A stretch of 64,000 bases of DNA from Neorhodopirellula lusitana (GTDB lineage: Bacteria > Planctomycetota > Planctomycetia > Pirellulales > Pirellulaceae), in assembly GCF_900182915.1 (NCBI RefSeq), contig NZ_FXUG01000009.1, positions 124,001-188,000 of the forward strand, written 5' to 3'. This document shows positions 28,017 to 37,654 of this stretch, piece by piece. The notes below the pieces were generated by a model, which was not told the origin of the DNA, searched no databases, and saw nothing but the letters and a program-made list of their open reading frames with translations. The translations under genes were made by a program, and so were the position numbers. Every line of letters starts with the position of its first letter. Positions within the stretch are counted from its first letter, which is position 1.

Positions 28017-28427
28017 ATGTTCTTTCACATCGATCCTTCGAACGGACAACCGATCTACGCGCAGGTCGTGCAGCAGGTCAAGTTCGCGATCGCGGAACAG
28101 ACGCTTCGCCCAGGACAGCTATTGCCTAGCGTCCGGCAACTGAGCCATCAACTGGCGTGCAATCCCAACACGATTGCTCGGGCGTTCCAGGAATTGCAAG
28201 CCGAGGAACTGATCGAAACGCTTCGCGGCCGCGGGGTGGCGGTCACGACAACGGCACCGGCTGCGTGCCGTAAACAACGCCGCTCGTTCATCGCTGAATC
28301 CATTCGCGATGTCTTGGCCGACGCGATGCGAGCGGGAATGGATGCCGACGAAATCCAGAAAGTCGTTGATGCACAGCTGCGTCAACTCGCCGGAAAAATC
28401 CCGCCGGCTGGCTTACCCCCGGACTAG
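28017..28427 (+). CDS. GntR-family (YtrA type) transcriptional regulator
   Basis: 136 residues from ATG 28017 (MFFHIDPSNGQPIYAQ). The N-terminal winged helix-turn-helix shows LPSVRQLSHQL and NPNTIARAFQEL, standard for GntR. The short C-terminal part of about 60 residues is the YtrA-type dimerisation tail, too small for a ligand-binding FCD or UTRA domain. YtrA members usually sit before, and repress, ABC transporter genes, as here. An operator-like palindrome overlaps its promoter. Between it and the ABC genes lies a large hairpin (28478-28533) that may separate or dampen expression. An earlier in-frame start at 27978 would fall too close to the promoter. Confidence 0.85.
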   Translation: MFFHIDPSNGQPIYAQVVQQVKFAIAEQTLRPGQLLPSVRQLSHQLACNPNTIARAFQELQAEELIETLRGRGVAVTTTAPAACRKQRRSFIAESIRDVLADAMRAGMDADEIQKVVDAQLRQLAGKIPPAGLPPD

Positions 28428-28477
28428 ATGAAAACGTTTCGTTGCACGCTCGATCGCGAGGATCGCTGGAACAATAA

Positions 28478-28533
28478 GTGGCATAGGCTTCTAGCCTGTG
28501 GTTCCTCCTTCACAGGCTGGAAGCCTATGCCAC
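28478..28533. repeat. Large inverted repeat, 23-bp arms
   Basis: GTGGCATAGGCTTCTAGCCT... (28478-28500) pairs with 28511-28533 with one mismatch and a 10-base loop. No T-run follows. It lies between the regulator and its ABC operon and may be a mobile palindrome rather than a terminator. Confidence 0.75.
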
Positions 28534-28645
28534 GTGCCACCTGGAAATACCGCCACTAGCCGATCCGGTGATGCATCCGTGCTTGCTTGACTCCAACGCC
28601 ACTAGACCACCTTTCCAATCCTTCCTTTTCGGTGAGTTCGTTGAT

Positions 28646-29617
28646 ATGTCGTCAGTAATCTCTGCCAGTCAGCTCACGATGCGATTCCGCGGCTGCGATG
28701 CACTCAACGGAGTGGATTTAGATATCCCAGCGGGACAAGTCTTTGCGATTTTGGGTGAGAACGGAGCCGGTAAAACGACCCTGATCCGCATCCTGACCGG
28801 CTTCCAAACTCCCACTTCCGGAACCTGCCGCGTGTGCGACCTCGATCCGGTCAAGCAAGCCCTGCAGGTACGTCGCCGAGTGGGCTACGTGCCGGACAAT
28901 CCATCGCTTTACGACTGGATGCGAGTAGGCGAGATCGGATGGTTCACCGCGTCGTTTTATGGTGACGGATTTCTTCCGACCTATCGTCAACAGATCGCAC
29001 ACTACAAGATCCCCGAAGACCGCAAGATTAAGCATCTCAGTAAAGGGCAACGTGCCAAAGTCGCTCTGTCGCTGGCCTTAGCTCATGATCCGGATCTATT
29101 GATTTTGGACGAGCCGACGTCGGGATTGGATCCGCGAGTGCGGCGTGATTTCCTGGAAAGCATGATCGACCGTGCAGTCGCGGGACGAACGGTATTCCTT
29201 TCCAGTCACCAAATCTCCGAAGTCGAACGCGTCGCCGACCGGGTGGCGATCCTGCATCATGGACAATTGCGTTGTTGCGAGCCGATTGACCAACTGAAAG
29301 AATCGATGACCGAACTCACGATCAATGTAGAGGATCCATTGATCACCCTGCCTCCGCCGCCCGCACCGGCGAGCCTAGTTTGCGAGTCGGTGGATGGCCG
29401 ACAACGCCAGATGATCGTCCGTGGCTTCCAGCCTGAGATGGCTGCCGTGATCGCGTCCGCAACGGGGGTCAAAGACGTTCAAACGCGGCGAATGTCGCTG
29501 GAAGAAATCTTCATCGCCTACACGCGAGAAGGATCGGACTTAAGTGAGGCAACGAACAACGATCAAGTAGTGAGTGGAATGGCAGCGACGATGGATGATG
29601 AAGGAGCGTTGGCATGA
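28646..29617 (+). CDS. ABC transporter ATP-binding protein
   Basis: 323 residues from ATG 28646. Walker A GENGAGKTT at 37-45, signature LSKGQ (instead of LSGGQ), Walker B LLILDEPTSGLD and the switch His in SSHQ are all present, so it should hydrolyse ATP. The C-terminal 90 residues form the extension common in YtrB/CcmA-type proteins. Its last codons overlap the permease start (ATGA at 29614-29617). It is the motor of an export-type transporter working with the next gene, probably under control of the regulator at 28017. The cargo is unknown. Confidence 0.9.
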   Translation: MSSVISASQLTMRFRGCDALNGVDLDIPAGQVFAILGENGAGKTTLIRILTGFQTPTSGTCRVCDLDPVKQALQVRRRVGYVPDNPSLYDWMRVGEIGWFTASFYGDGFLPTYRQQIAHYKIPEDRKIKHLSKGQRAKVALSLALAHDPDLLILDEPTSGLDPRVRRDFLESMIDRAVAGRTVFLSSHQISEVERVADRVAILHHGQLRCCEPIDQLKESMTELTINVEDPLITLPPPPAPASLVCESVDGRQRQMIVRGFQPEMAAVIASATGVKDVQTRRMSLEEIFIAYTREGSDLSEATNNDQVVSGMAATMDDEGALA

Positions 29618-32037
29618 CGGCCATGTCGCCTTCGGTTCGCGGACTGCTCTGGAAAGAATACCGGCAGACCATGCCGCTGGTCTGGATGGTGATCGGCGTC
29701 GTCGGGCTATTGTTTTTGCTCTATCAAATGAGCGGACAATCATCACCCACCCGGTCGCTGCAAGGCATACTGATCCTTGGGCTCCCCGCGTTATTTGCCG
29801 TGGGGGCGGGCCCGCTGTTGGTCAGCCAAGAAAAAGAGTCGCGAACGATGGACTGGTCCGCTTCGCTACCGATCCTGGTCAACCAACTCTTCACGACGAA
29901 GTTTGCGGTGGCGTTGATCGGTCTGATGGTGATGTGGTTGCTGACCATAATCATGGTGCTCTCAACCGGGGAGCCCTTTCAGCAAATCTCGCCCGATTGG
30001 CTTCCTGGAACTCCGGTCGTCAACTTTTCGTTTTGGTTTGCGCACACGGTCTACCTGTTGGCCAGTGGCATGTTTGCGGCTTGGCGATGCCGAACCGCGT
30101 TTGCGGCACTGCTGCTGCTACTGCCACTGGCGGTATTGCCATTCATGGCAGCATCGATCGGGACTTGGCTTTGGCAGCAATTGGGTTTCGGATACGGCTC
30201 GCCGCAACGAGTCTTGATGACCACGTTTGCAATCACAATACCGATGATTCCAGCAATGGTCGTGCTGGGACTGCGATCAGCACATCAACACTTTGCACCA
30301 TCAAAATCAGCATCGGAACTGGGAACCGAGGCTTCAAGCACCCCAGTGGCTGACTCTCTCGCTTCACCCAGCGACATGCCCTCGCCGAAACCGCTCGACG
30401 CCACGCTGGCGTTGGTTTGGCAATCGATCCACGATCAACCGCGATTGCTGTGGATCCTAGGTTCCGGTGCCGTGGCCGCTGCGATTGCCTTGCCGCTGCA
30501 GATTGTGTTCGAGCTATTTTCATCACAAGACAGCATGCTGTTCATCATCGCCCTGCTCGGGACCATCAGCGCGTCCTGGCTGGGAGTGATGGCATTCGCC
30601 GGAGATGGCAGCAGCCTGCGCATGAAGTTTTTGGCTGACCGCGGCGTATCACCGGGACGAGCTTGGTTTTCCCGACATGTGATTGGTGTCTCGATCGGCT
30701 GCACCGCACTGCTGGTGTTCGCAGCGGTCCAGTTGGCAACAGCCCAGTGGATGGCGCATCAAGAAGGCTACTACTACGGTGATGCCATGCCGTCATTGGC
30801 ATTCCTGTGCCTGGTCACCGCGACGGTTTATGCCGTGTCCCAGTGGACCAGTCACGTCGCCCGCATCTTGGCGGCAAGCGCGTTTTTGTCACTGCTGCTG
30901 TCGATCGTATCGGTCATCTATTTGGCAACCGCCTTTTCAAACATGCGACTGCCCATGGGGATCGTCCTATTCTGCATGAGTGTTCCTATGATCGCGACTG
31001 GGTGGACGATGCGAACGCACATGGAAGGGACACGTCGCTGGCCGTTCTGGGTGGCACACGCGACGGCAATTGTGGCATTTATCTTAACACCCTTCGCGTG
31101 GGCAAAATGGTCTGTCCGCAACTTCCCAGCGATGCCCGCGAACCAAAAAGAAACCTTATTGACCGAAGCCGCACAACTCGCATTCATGCCGTCCCCCGCT
31201 TCCAATCTGATGCTGGTCGAGCGAGCGACTCGCGAATTAACCAACGAGTTCGGACCGATCCAAAAGGTCGACCAGAAACTGAAGATCATGCAGTCGCTTT
31301 CGGACGCGCCTGAATCATGGATTCAAATGCCAGGTAAGGACGACACCGGTTTGTTCGCCGACGCCGCGATTGTCTGGCAAGCGATCGCAACAACCGAACT
31401 GCATCGGCTTAACTACATGGAATCACCCTCCAGCGAAGCCGAAACGATGCTGTCACAATGGATGGACTGCCTGACACAGATGACTAGGCGACTGCGTATC
31501 AGCACCCGGTGGATCGACCAGGAGTATGCCGATCAAATCGAAGTGTATCTCGCTCGCCGCCTAGCTCGGGAAGGAATGTCGGAGTACGCGGAATCAAAAT
31601 CCGGCAAGGCCGTGCTGGCCATGCTGAGCGATTTCCAGGGCAGACAAGACGCTCGACGCCGCGCGGTTCTGGTGTCTTGGTGGAAATACACACAACACCG
31701 TCGTTCATCCCATGGAAGGCCTGAACTCGGCGGGATCGATACGACGGAATGGTTTGAATGGGTTCCCATGACTCAAAGAGCCTGGGTTCATGACGATGGT
31801 GTCGACGCGTTTGTTGCCCTGGCACTTCAACTCATCAGCCAAGGCCAGCAAGGCGAATCAACCTTGCGGACGCGTCAAAAGATGGACTCGCTGCTCAACG
31901 GTGCCGAGCATTCATTTTCCACATCACCCTATTCAGATCGCTTGCAACCGGGACTGGATCCTAACCAGGTATCGCCAATGATTCACCGATACCTCGTACC
32001 TTGCCAACGCTGGTTTGCCCCTTGGGAGAAACAATGA
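29614..32037 (+). CDS. ABC transporter permease, large
   Basis: 807 residues with two membrane-spanning blocks: a first set of hydrophobic helices in residues about 20-230, a hydrophilic linker, a second set in about 290-490, and a long soluble C-terminal part of about 300 residues. It is roughly twice the size of an ordinary ABC-2 permease, suggesting a fused or duplicated membrane unit with an added extracytoplasmic or cytoplasmic domain. It overlaps the upstream ATPase and the downstream gene by four bases (ATGA both times), so the three are translationally coupled. Confidence 0.8.
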   Translation: MTAMSPSVRGLLWKEYRQTMPLVWMVIGVVGLLFLLYQMSGQSSPTRSLQGILILGLPALFAVGAGPLLVSQEKESRTMDWSASLPILVNQLFTTKFAVALIGLMVMWLLTIIMVLSTGEPFQQISPDWLPGTPVVNFSFWFAHTVYLLASGMFAAWRCRTAFAALLLLLPLAVLPFMAASIGTWLWQQLGFGYGSPQRVLMTTFAITIPMIPAMVVLGLRSAHQHFAPSKSASELGTEASSTPVADSLASPSDMPSPKPLDATLALVWQSIHDQPRLLWILGSGAVAAAIALPLQIVFELFSSQDSMLFIIALLGTISASWLGVMAFAGDGSSLRMKFLADRGVSPGRAWFSRHVIGVSIGCTALLVFAAVQLATAQWMAHQEGYYYGDAMPSLAFLCLVTATVYAVSQWTSHVARILAASAFLSLLLSIVSVIYLATAFSNMRLPMGIVLFCMSVPMIATGWTMRTHMEGTRRWPFWVAHATAIVAFILTPFAWAKWSVRNFPAMPANQKETLLTEAAQLAFMPSPASNLMLVERATRELTNEFGPIQKVDQKLKIMQSLSDAPESWIQMPGKDDTGLFADAAIVWQAIATTELHRLNYMESPSSEAETMLSQWMDCLTQMTRRLRISTRWIDQEYADQIEVYLARRLAREGMSEYAESKSGKAVLAMLSDFQGRQDARRRAVLVSWWKYTQHRRSSHGRPELGGIDTTEWFEWVPMTQRAWVHDDGVDAFVALALQLISQGQQGESTLRTRQKMDSLLNGAEHSFSTSPYSDRLQPGLDPNQVSPMIHRYLVPCQRWFAPWEKQ

Positions 32038-33419
32038 TGCGCGTTCATCCACATGGCTCAAAAAGGGCTTGGGGCTTCTGGTTCGCTTTGTTGGCACCGC
32101 CAGTCATGTTGCTGGCTGTCCTTGCGGTTTCACTAGCGAGATCATACGCCTGCATGCAGCAAACCGAGCAGCGTATTTCGGAATGGTCGGCGCACAACAT
32201 CCCAACCGACAGCGTGGCATTGGCCAAGGCCTACGACGCATCCACCAGCCGAACGCACACCGGATCATGGAGCGACGTGCTGCTTGCTTCCCGAGCGTTT
32301 AACGACGAAGTGGTTCGCCGCACTGCCGACCTAAATCGAATGGAACCCATACCGCTGCCGGGACAAGAGTGGAGCGAACAGCCGATCGTCGAAGCTCAAG
32401 CGAACCGTTGGCAGAGTCTCGACGCAATCCGACAAAGGCTGTCCAAGCAAAGTGGCAACGTCTGGATGCCCATCGTTTTCGATGGCGAACGAGTTCCCTC
32501 CAATCTGACCGGGACAACGTGGCTCCTAACAACACAGGATGCGGAAATGTTCCGGCTCGCCTTTTATAGGGGCGATACAAAACAAGCGATCCAGATCTTA
32601 CAACGCATGAGCGATACGCTTGAGAGACTGGATGGAGCCTGGCATCCACTTGAACAAACCAACATCTTTCAACAGTACCAAACTCAGCTAGCCCTGATTC
32701 GACAATCGTTGCGTGCAGACGCGTGGTCTGACGAACAACTCACCGAGCTAACACGCCTCATCTCAAAGCCAATGAACTTGTCGCAGCGATGGAAAAACGG
32801 CGCCGAAGCGACACGGGCGATGCGTTTAACCGAGCTAAACAGACATCGTTTCAGCGTTCGTTCATGGCGAGGCGACGAAGCCGTTTCCGCCATCCTATCT
32901 GCCAAACATTTCAATCGCTGGCTCAACCTACTGGATTCAGTGGCGGAATCTCACCCACCCGAACCATGGCGAAGCGCCCAGTCACTAGCCAAGCCATATG
33001 AACGAGAGATGAGTCCAGATGCGATCGATTGCACTTCCATTCCGATGGCCAGTCATCAAGGGTCTCCCTTTACGAACTCCTTTTGGTTGTCACACCTTGG
33101 CCACTACTTGGAAGAATGGGTCGACGCGCGTGATTGGACTTTGACCGCGATTGCCATCAAACAGTTCCAACGCCGAACCGGTGAGTTCCCACAATCACAA
33201 GCCGAGTTGACACAGGCCGCGCCGCTGATTGCCGAAAAAGCCCTCGAACGAGGACTGCTCTATCACTTCCGGATACTACGCCCCAGCAAAGAACTGGTGC
33301 TCTGGCGATACGGAAACAGCACAGGCAACGGAACCTGGTATCTCCACGAAACCCGAATGCCAATGGAGAGCGGTGATCACACCAAGATTGATGAAACAAA
33401 GGTGATATTCATCCGCTAG
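32034..33419 (+). CDS. Membrane-anchored protein of the ABC operon, unknown function
   Basis: 461 residues from ATG 32034, which has GGGAGA a few bases upstream and overlaps the permease stop. One N-terminal transmembrane helix (residues about 12-35, FWFALLAPPVMLLAVLAVSL) anchors a largely soluble protein. The C-terminal region (RRTGEFPQSQAELT) resembles type II secretion or prepilin-like tails found in planctomycete membrane proteins. No enzyme motif is seen. By position it is an accessory subunit of the transporter. Confidence 0.75.
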   Translation: MMRVHPHGSKRAWGFWFALLAPPVMLLAVLAVSLARSYACMQQTEQRISEWSAHNIPTDSVALAKAYDASTSRTHTGSWSDVLLASRAFNDEVVRRTADLNRMEPIPLPGQEWSEQPIVEAQANRWQSLDAIRQRLSKQSGNVWMPIVFDGERVPSNLTGTTWLLTTQDAEMFRLAFYRGDTKQAIQILQRMSDTLERLDGAWHPLEQTNIFQQYQTQLALIRQSLRADAWSDEQLTELTRLISKPMNLSQRWKNGAEATRAMRLTELNRHRFSVRSWRGDEAVSAILSAKHFNRWLNLLDSVAESHPPEPWRSAQSLAKPYEREMSPDAIDCTSIPMASHQGSPFTNSFWLSHLGHYLEEWVDARDWTLTAIAIKQFQRRTGEFPQSQAELTQAAPLIAEKALERGLLYHFRILRPSKELVLWRYGNSTGNGTWYLHETRMPMESGDHTKIDETKVIFIR

Positions 33420-33451
33420 GAAAGACGAAACGATCAGTAGCGCATTGTAGA

Positions 33452-33518
33452 GCGATTGCCCTCAATCGCTTGGGAGTCCCGCGCGGCAGGAGGAGCCCAA
33501 ACGATTGAGGACAATCGT
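33452..33518. repeat. Large inverted repeat between convergent genes
   Basis: GCGATTGCCCTCAATCGCTT... (33452-33474) pairs with 33496-33518 (...CGATTGAGGACAATCGT) over 23 bp with a few mismatches. Each arm is itself palindromic. It lies between the ends of the ABC operon and the halogenase-like gene, so it may act as a two-way terminator, although the T-run is short (TTTT). Confidence 0.65.
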
Positions 33519-33697
33519 TTTACTCTCGCAAAGCGACTGTCCAGCTTATTCATGGGCAAACTTCGATTGACCGAACTTCGATTTTCTGGCCAACGGGGAA
33601 GGACTTGCGCGGAATCGTCAACTCGCTGCCTCGTCCACGACACCAGATATCGAATTAGCGATCGTTGATTCGACTGTGGCGCAGCTAACACAAAGCC

Positions 33698-35173
33698 TCA
33701 TATTGGCGCGGCGGTGCTGGCGTACATCCCTGCCGCTTCGGGACTCAACAAGCCGACTCGATTCCACGGTTGCAACGCATCACGAAGCCAGCTTTCAAAC
33801 GATGCCAATTCTTCCGGACCAGGATCACCGTCGAGCGTCGCTTGCAACTTCTGGCGAGCCATGATCAGCATCCGCCCAAACTCAACGTCATCCACACCTA
33901 AGAACGAAGACACCTCCGCCGGGTCGCTGGCATGTTCTTGGGAGGTCACGGCCGCAAAGTAAAGCATGCACCATGCGCTCCAGAGCCGGAAATGGGGTAG
34001 CCCCGCGTAGCACCCTTCGACCAGTTGATCGATGAACTTCAGCTCGTCGATCACCGCTTGGGAATACACCTGCAACCGCTGTTGCCGAAGCCGGTTCTCA
34101 CCCAGCATCGCCGCCGCAATGCGGCGCACGCCAAACAATGTGTGGGCGATTCCGGTGCTGTGCAGTGGATCAATGAAACCGGCCGTCGATGGCAGTGCCG
34201 CCCAATTCCTCCCGGCGGCAACTGAAGTCAGTCGCTGTAGCCTGCCGGTCGCTTGCAGTCCTCCACTGGGGCGAACCAGAGTTGCACCTGAAAACTGCCG
34301 GTGCAAAAACGGATAAGTAGCCAAACGCTCATCCCAAACCTGCCTCGGGTTCAACATTTCCCCATCACCCAATGCCGGTAACATGTGCCCGCAACTGACC
34401 GTTCCATCATCAAAACGAAGCTGCCACATCCAACCATCATCCAAGACATGGTGGACCGCAGCGGCGTCGCATGAAAATGGATGCCGATCACAATCGACTC
34501 CCCGTTCAACCAACATGTCGGCAACCGTTCGCACACCCGCAAAGTGCCCAAACACCGCCTGGGATCGAGTCTTCAATTCATGCGTTTGATCCGCGATGCC
34601 CAACGTCTCCAGCACGACACCCGCTGGTCCAGTGGCATCGACCACAAACTCGGCATGTAGCGACAACGGGGAAGTCTCGCCGACACCGGTCAATCTCCAA
34701 CCCGCCTGCTCGGTTTCCAAATGATAGTCGACACCTTCATAGGAATCGGCCCCCACCTGATTCGCTAGCTGAAACAGAAACTGATCGACGTCGCTGCGTA
34801 ACCACTGTGTATCGGAAACTTCATCGGACGCACTCGCGGCGACAACCAACTGATCACTTGCGTCAAACGGTTGACCACGACGATGCCCAAAATAGCTAAA
34901 TCCACGTTTCAGCCCACACGTCAGTTCCGGATGCGATCGCTTCCAAGAACCGTACTTCGTCAACGGCATCAACTCTGGAAGATCGTAATCCTTCGCGATC
35001 TGAGCCAACGCCGAATCCGCCAAAGGCGTGGACGATTCACCGATCGCAAAACGCGGATGCCTGGCACGGTCGACCATCGCGACCGACATCCCGGACTTTG
35101 CCAAGATCGCACTCAGCAAACTCCCTCCGAAGCCGGATCCCAACACCAACACGTCGTACGCATTACTGGCCAT
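33698..35173 (-). CDS. FAD-dependent oxidoreductase, tryptophan-halogenase-like
   Basis: 491 residues from ATG 35173 (MASNAYDVLVLGSG). The FAD-binding GSGFGG lies at 12-17, a GESSTP motif at 45-50 is typical of flavin-dependent halogenases and related monooxygenases, and GWMWQLRFDDG resembles their substrate-side strand. I do not see the WxWxIP motif of true tryptophan halogenases, so the reaction may be hydroxylation, reduction or dehydrogenation instead. It follows the radical SAM gene with a two-base gap and is the third gene of the minus-strand operon with the asparagine-synthetase-like gene. Confidence 0.75.
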   Translation of the reverse strand: MASNAYDVLVLGSGFGGSLLSAILAKSGMSVAMVDRARHPRFAIGESSTPLADSALAQIAKDYDLPELMPLTKYGSWKRSHPELTCGLKRGFSYFGHRRGQPFDASDQLVVAASASDEVSDTQWLRSDVDQFLFQLANQVGADSYEGVDYHLETEQAGWRLTGVGETSPLSLHAEFVVDATGPAGVVLETLGIADQTHELKTRSQAVFGHFAGVRTVADMLVERGVDCDRHPFSCDAAAVHHVLDDGWMWQLRFDDGTVSCGHMLPALGDGEMLNPRQVWDERLATYPFLHRQFSGATLVRPSGGLQATGRLQRLTSVAAGRNWAALPSTAGFIDPLHSTGIAHTLFGVRRIAAAMLGENRLRQQRLQVYSQAVIDELKFIDQLVEGCYAGLPHFRLWSAWCMLYFAAVTSQEHASDPAEVSSFLGVDDVEFGRMLIMARQKLQATLDGDPGPEELASFESWLRDALQPWNRVGLLSPEAAGMYASTAAPI

Positions 35174-35175
35174 CG

Positions 35176-36126
35176 CTACACCTTGCCAGGGGAACACGCA
35201 TTACAGATGACGGTAGGCTGAACCGTCTGCAACAGGTTCATCTGTTGAAGTCTTTGATACCGGCTATTAAAGCAATTGTCGCACTTGGAAAACCGCTGCA
35301 GGTCCCACAAATCCGCAAAGACCCGCCCGGCCCGCCATGCCAGCGTTTCCTCCAACACCGACTCCAGTGAAGAAAGCACCGGCGGCTGGAAATCACCACT
35401 TTCTTGCAAACGATCCATGATCCCATTGCCCGCACGAGTTGGAATCACCGCGCAACACTCAACTCCGTTTTCAAAGGCGAACCGAACGGACTCGATCGCC
35501 CGCTGAACGCCTTCCGATTCCGTGGTCCACGGTGGTCGCAATAACACAAACGCCCGAATGCGAATTTCATGTTTTCGTAAGAACCCACAAGCCTTCGAAA
35601 AGTCTGCAGTTGTCATCTGCTTGTTCAGCCGAGATAACGTCGGCGCGTGCGAGGTCTCCAGTCCCATCGCCACTTCTAATTGCGTGCCACACTGATCCCG
35701 AAACGCAATCACCTTGTCGTTACACAACTTGGGGTGATTCTCGATAATCACAGTTCGGTAGCGGGCAACCAAGCTCGCGATTTCGGGAAGATCGCCACGT
35801 GGAAACGCCTTGGAATCAAAGAAGTTGCCGCTGTTGTAAAGCTTGATGTGTTGAGCGCCGGGAAGCTCCTCGATGGCATGCTGAACCTGACGAACGACAG
35901 CGCCGGCGGGCATCGGAACCTCGGTCGTGTTCTTCCACAGGTCGCACATCAGACAGCGAAAAACACATTCGCGGTTGGACAGGAAGACGGTCGCCACATC
36001 CTCAACCAACCCAGCGGCTGAGTATTCAGGTTCGACCAGCATCGCGTAGGGACGGTCAAGAACGACCGAGTTCCGAGGCCCACGAGCGGAAACGATGGCA
36101 GCGTCCGACCACTGCGGTTCACTCAT
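35176..36126 (-). CDS. Radical SAM protein
   Basis: 316 residues from ATG 36126. C54, C58 and C61 make the CxxxCxxC cluster motif (CVFRCLMCDLW). A partial TIM barrel follows (KLYNSGNFF, IIENHPKL, GLETSH). Further cysteines near the C-terminus (KCDNC, ICNAC) may bind an auxiliary cluster. The sequence looks like the Elp3/archaeosine-type branch of radical SAM enzymes rather than a SPASM peptide modifier, but I cannot fix the substrate. It lies between an asparagine-synthetase-like gene (56 bases upstream) and the flavoprotein (2 bases downstream). Confidence 0.8.
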   Translation of the reverse strand: MSEPQWSDAAIVSARGPRNSVVLDRPYAMLVEPEYSAAGLVEDVATVFLSNRECVFRCLMCDLWKNTTEVPMPAGAVVRQVQHAIEELPGAQHIKLYNSGNFFDSKAFPRGDLPEIASLVARYRTVIIENHPKLCNDKVIAFRDQCGTQLEVAMGLETSHAPTLSRLNKQMTTADFSKACGFLRKHEIRIRAFVLLRPPWTTESEGVQRAIESVRFAFENGVECCAVIPTRAGNGIMDRLQESGDFQPPVLSSLESVLEETLAWRAGRVFADLWDLQRFSKCDNCFNSRYQRLQQMNLLQTVQPTVICNACSPGKV

Positions 36127-36181
36127 GAAGGCCAACGTTTAACGATGTGAAAACAAGAACTGCCAAGCTCATCATTCCGGT

Positions 36182-37510
36182 TCACGCAAAGGCCTTACGA
36201 AAGGCGTCTCGGTAACTCTGTTCATCACTGGGAAACAGTTCTGCAAACGCCGCATCCGAGCCGGCACCATGTTGAAAACGTCGCTTTTCAAAAACCGGCA
36301 TCGTCAAACCCGTTACCTGTTCGACACCGCGACGGACCACTTCGCCCTTCAAGTCGTAAAGTTTGTCGTGTTCCCAATCGGTGAGCTCGATAAACGGGAT
36401 CCCCTCAGAAACTTCGATCACGTTGGGCAACGCGAACGGGCTTAAACCTCGAAAACCAAACTTCCGCGCCGGTGCCCACGATCGCACATGGCCACGACTC
36501 TGACCGCCGCTGTAAGTCAGCGAGTGCTTTATCGCGTCCACGCCCCAGCCCTCGTGATACAGCATCAGGTTGTTCAGTACGCTGCGAATGGTGAGTTCGC
36601 TGTTCTCTTCAATCGGGTAATCCTTCATGTTTTCATCACCGCCGTCCCCGTCAAGCAGGTACTTCCAATCGGGATAGCGATTTCGAATTTCGCGACACAG
36701 GGCCACGCCCATCGTTGCCGCCTGCACGTCCAACGGCTTGTAGTCTTCGATGACTTCCACCGCTTCGCGATAGTCAATCGCGGATGCCGGAACATCGATC
36801 ACTTCCAGGAACATGCCCAAGTCAAGATCGCTTAAGAACTGATGACACTGCGCCGCGTCTTGACCACATTGATCGATCGACAAACTGAACGCTTTCAAAC
36901 GAGCCGGCGACTCACCTCGTTTCAGCAAACAGTCATACGTCGCACAAAAAACAGCCCCGCTATCGATGCCGCCACTGAACAACACGCCAATGGGTTCTGT
37001 TTTTGGAATTTGGTCCAGCCAGCCAGCAATCTCGTTCTGAAGCGCGGCGATGTAGGCACGACCAATCTGATCGAGATCCGTTGAAAGTCGATTGCGTTGA
37101 GGCGTGAAAAATCGCGTGTAAACCGGATTGGGATCGGGACATCCCAGCAACGCAATCTCGACGATATGGTGGGCCGGCACCATGCGGGTGTAAGAGGGGT
37201 GAAACTGATCCTCCAATCCTTCGCCTTTGAGCCAGTCACGGATCTCGTCCATCCGTTCCGCGACCACCAAACACGGGCCAGCGACTTGCTTGGCCAAGAA
37301 ATATCGCATCGGACGACCGAGCGAGCGGGCCATCCGCACGATGTTGCCGTTGCGATGCACCAACGCAAACTGCCCATCCACGTGCCGTAGACTTTCAGCA
37401 TCCCCTGCACCCAACAACGCCACTGCGTCTTCCACGGTCGAATTGAACAACGCATTCGCATCATCATCCAACAAGCTAACAAACCGCTCAACGTATTTAT
37501 GGTCGTGCAT
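36182..37510 (-). CDS. Asparagine-synthetase-like amide-forming enzyme
   Basis: 442 residues from ATG 37510. The PP-loop SGGIDSG at 179-185 and LDGDGGDEN at about 285 show a working adenylating synthetase domain. The N-terminal 150 residues look like the second half of a class II glutaminase fold (HVDGQFALVH, ARSLGRPMRYF), but the protein starts MHDHK and lacks the Met-Cys start that gives the glutaminase nucleophile. It should therefore use free ammonia or an amine rather than glutamine, as in beta-lactam or lasso-peptide ring-forming relatives. The tight grouping with a radical SAM and a halogenase-like gene suggests small-molecule synthesis, not asparagine supply. Confidence 0.8.
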   Translation of the reverse strand: MHDHKYVERFVSLLDDDANALFNSTVEDAVALLGAGDAESLRHVDGQFALVHRNGNIVRMARSLGRPMRYFLAKQVAGPCLVVAERMDEIRDWLKGEGLEDQFHPSYTRMVPAHHIVEIALLGCPDPNPVYTRFFTPQRNRLSTDLDQIGRAYIAALQNEIAGWLDQIPKTEPIGVLFSGGIDSGAVFCATYDCLLKRGESPARLKAFSLSIDQCGQDAAQCHQFLSDLDLGMFLEVIDVPASAIDYREAVEVIEDYKPLDVQAATMGVALCREIRNRYPDWKYLLDGDGGDENMKDYPIEENSELTIRSVLNNLMLYHEGWGVDAIKHSLTYSGGQSRGHVRSWAPARKFGFRGLSPFALPNVIEVSEGIPFIELTDWEHDKLYDLKGEVVRRGVEQVTGLTMPVFEKRRFQHGAGSDAAFAELFPSDEQSYRDAFRKAFA

Positions 37511-37654
37511 GGCAAACACTCAAGGTCCAAGGGGGTGGCGCAAAGATGGCAAACGCGTGGCGAATTCTAGCCCGAACCCAGTCGCTTTGTCAGCCGACAA
37601 AATCCTGCCAATCATCGCAAAGCCGTGAGCGTATGAATTGCCGCTTCCGGCAAA

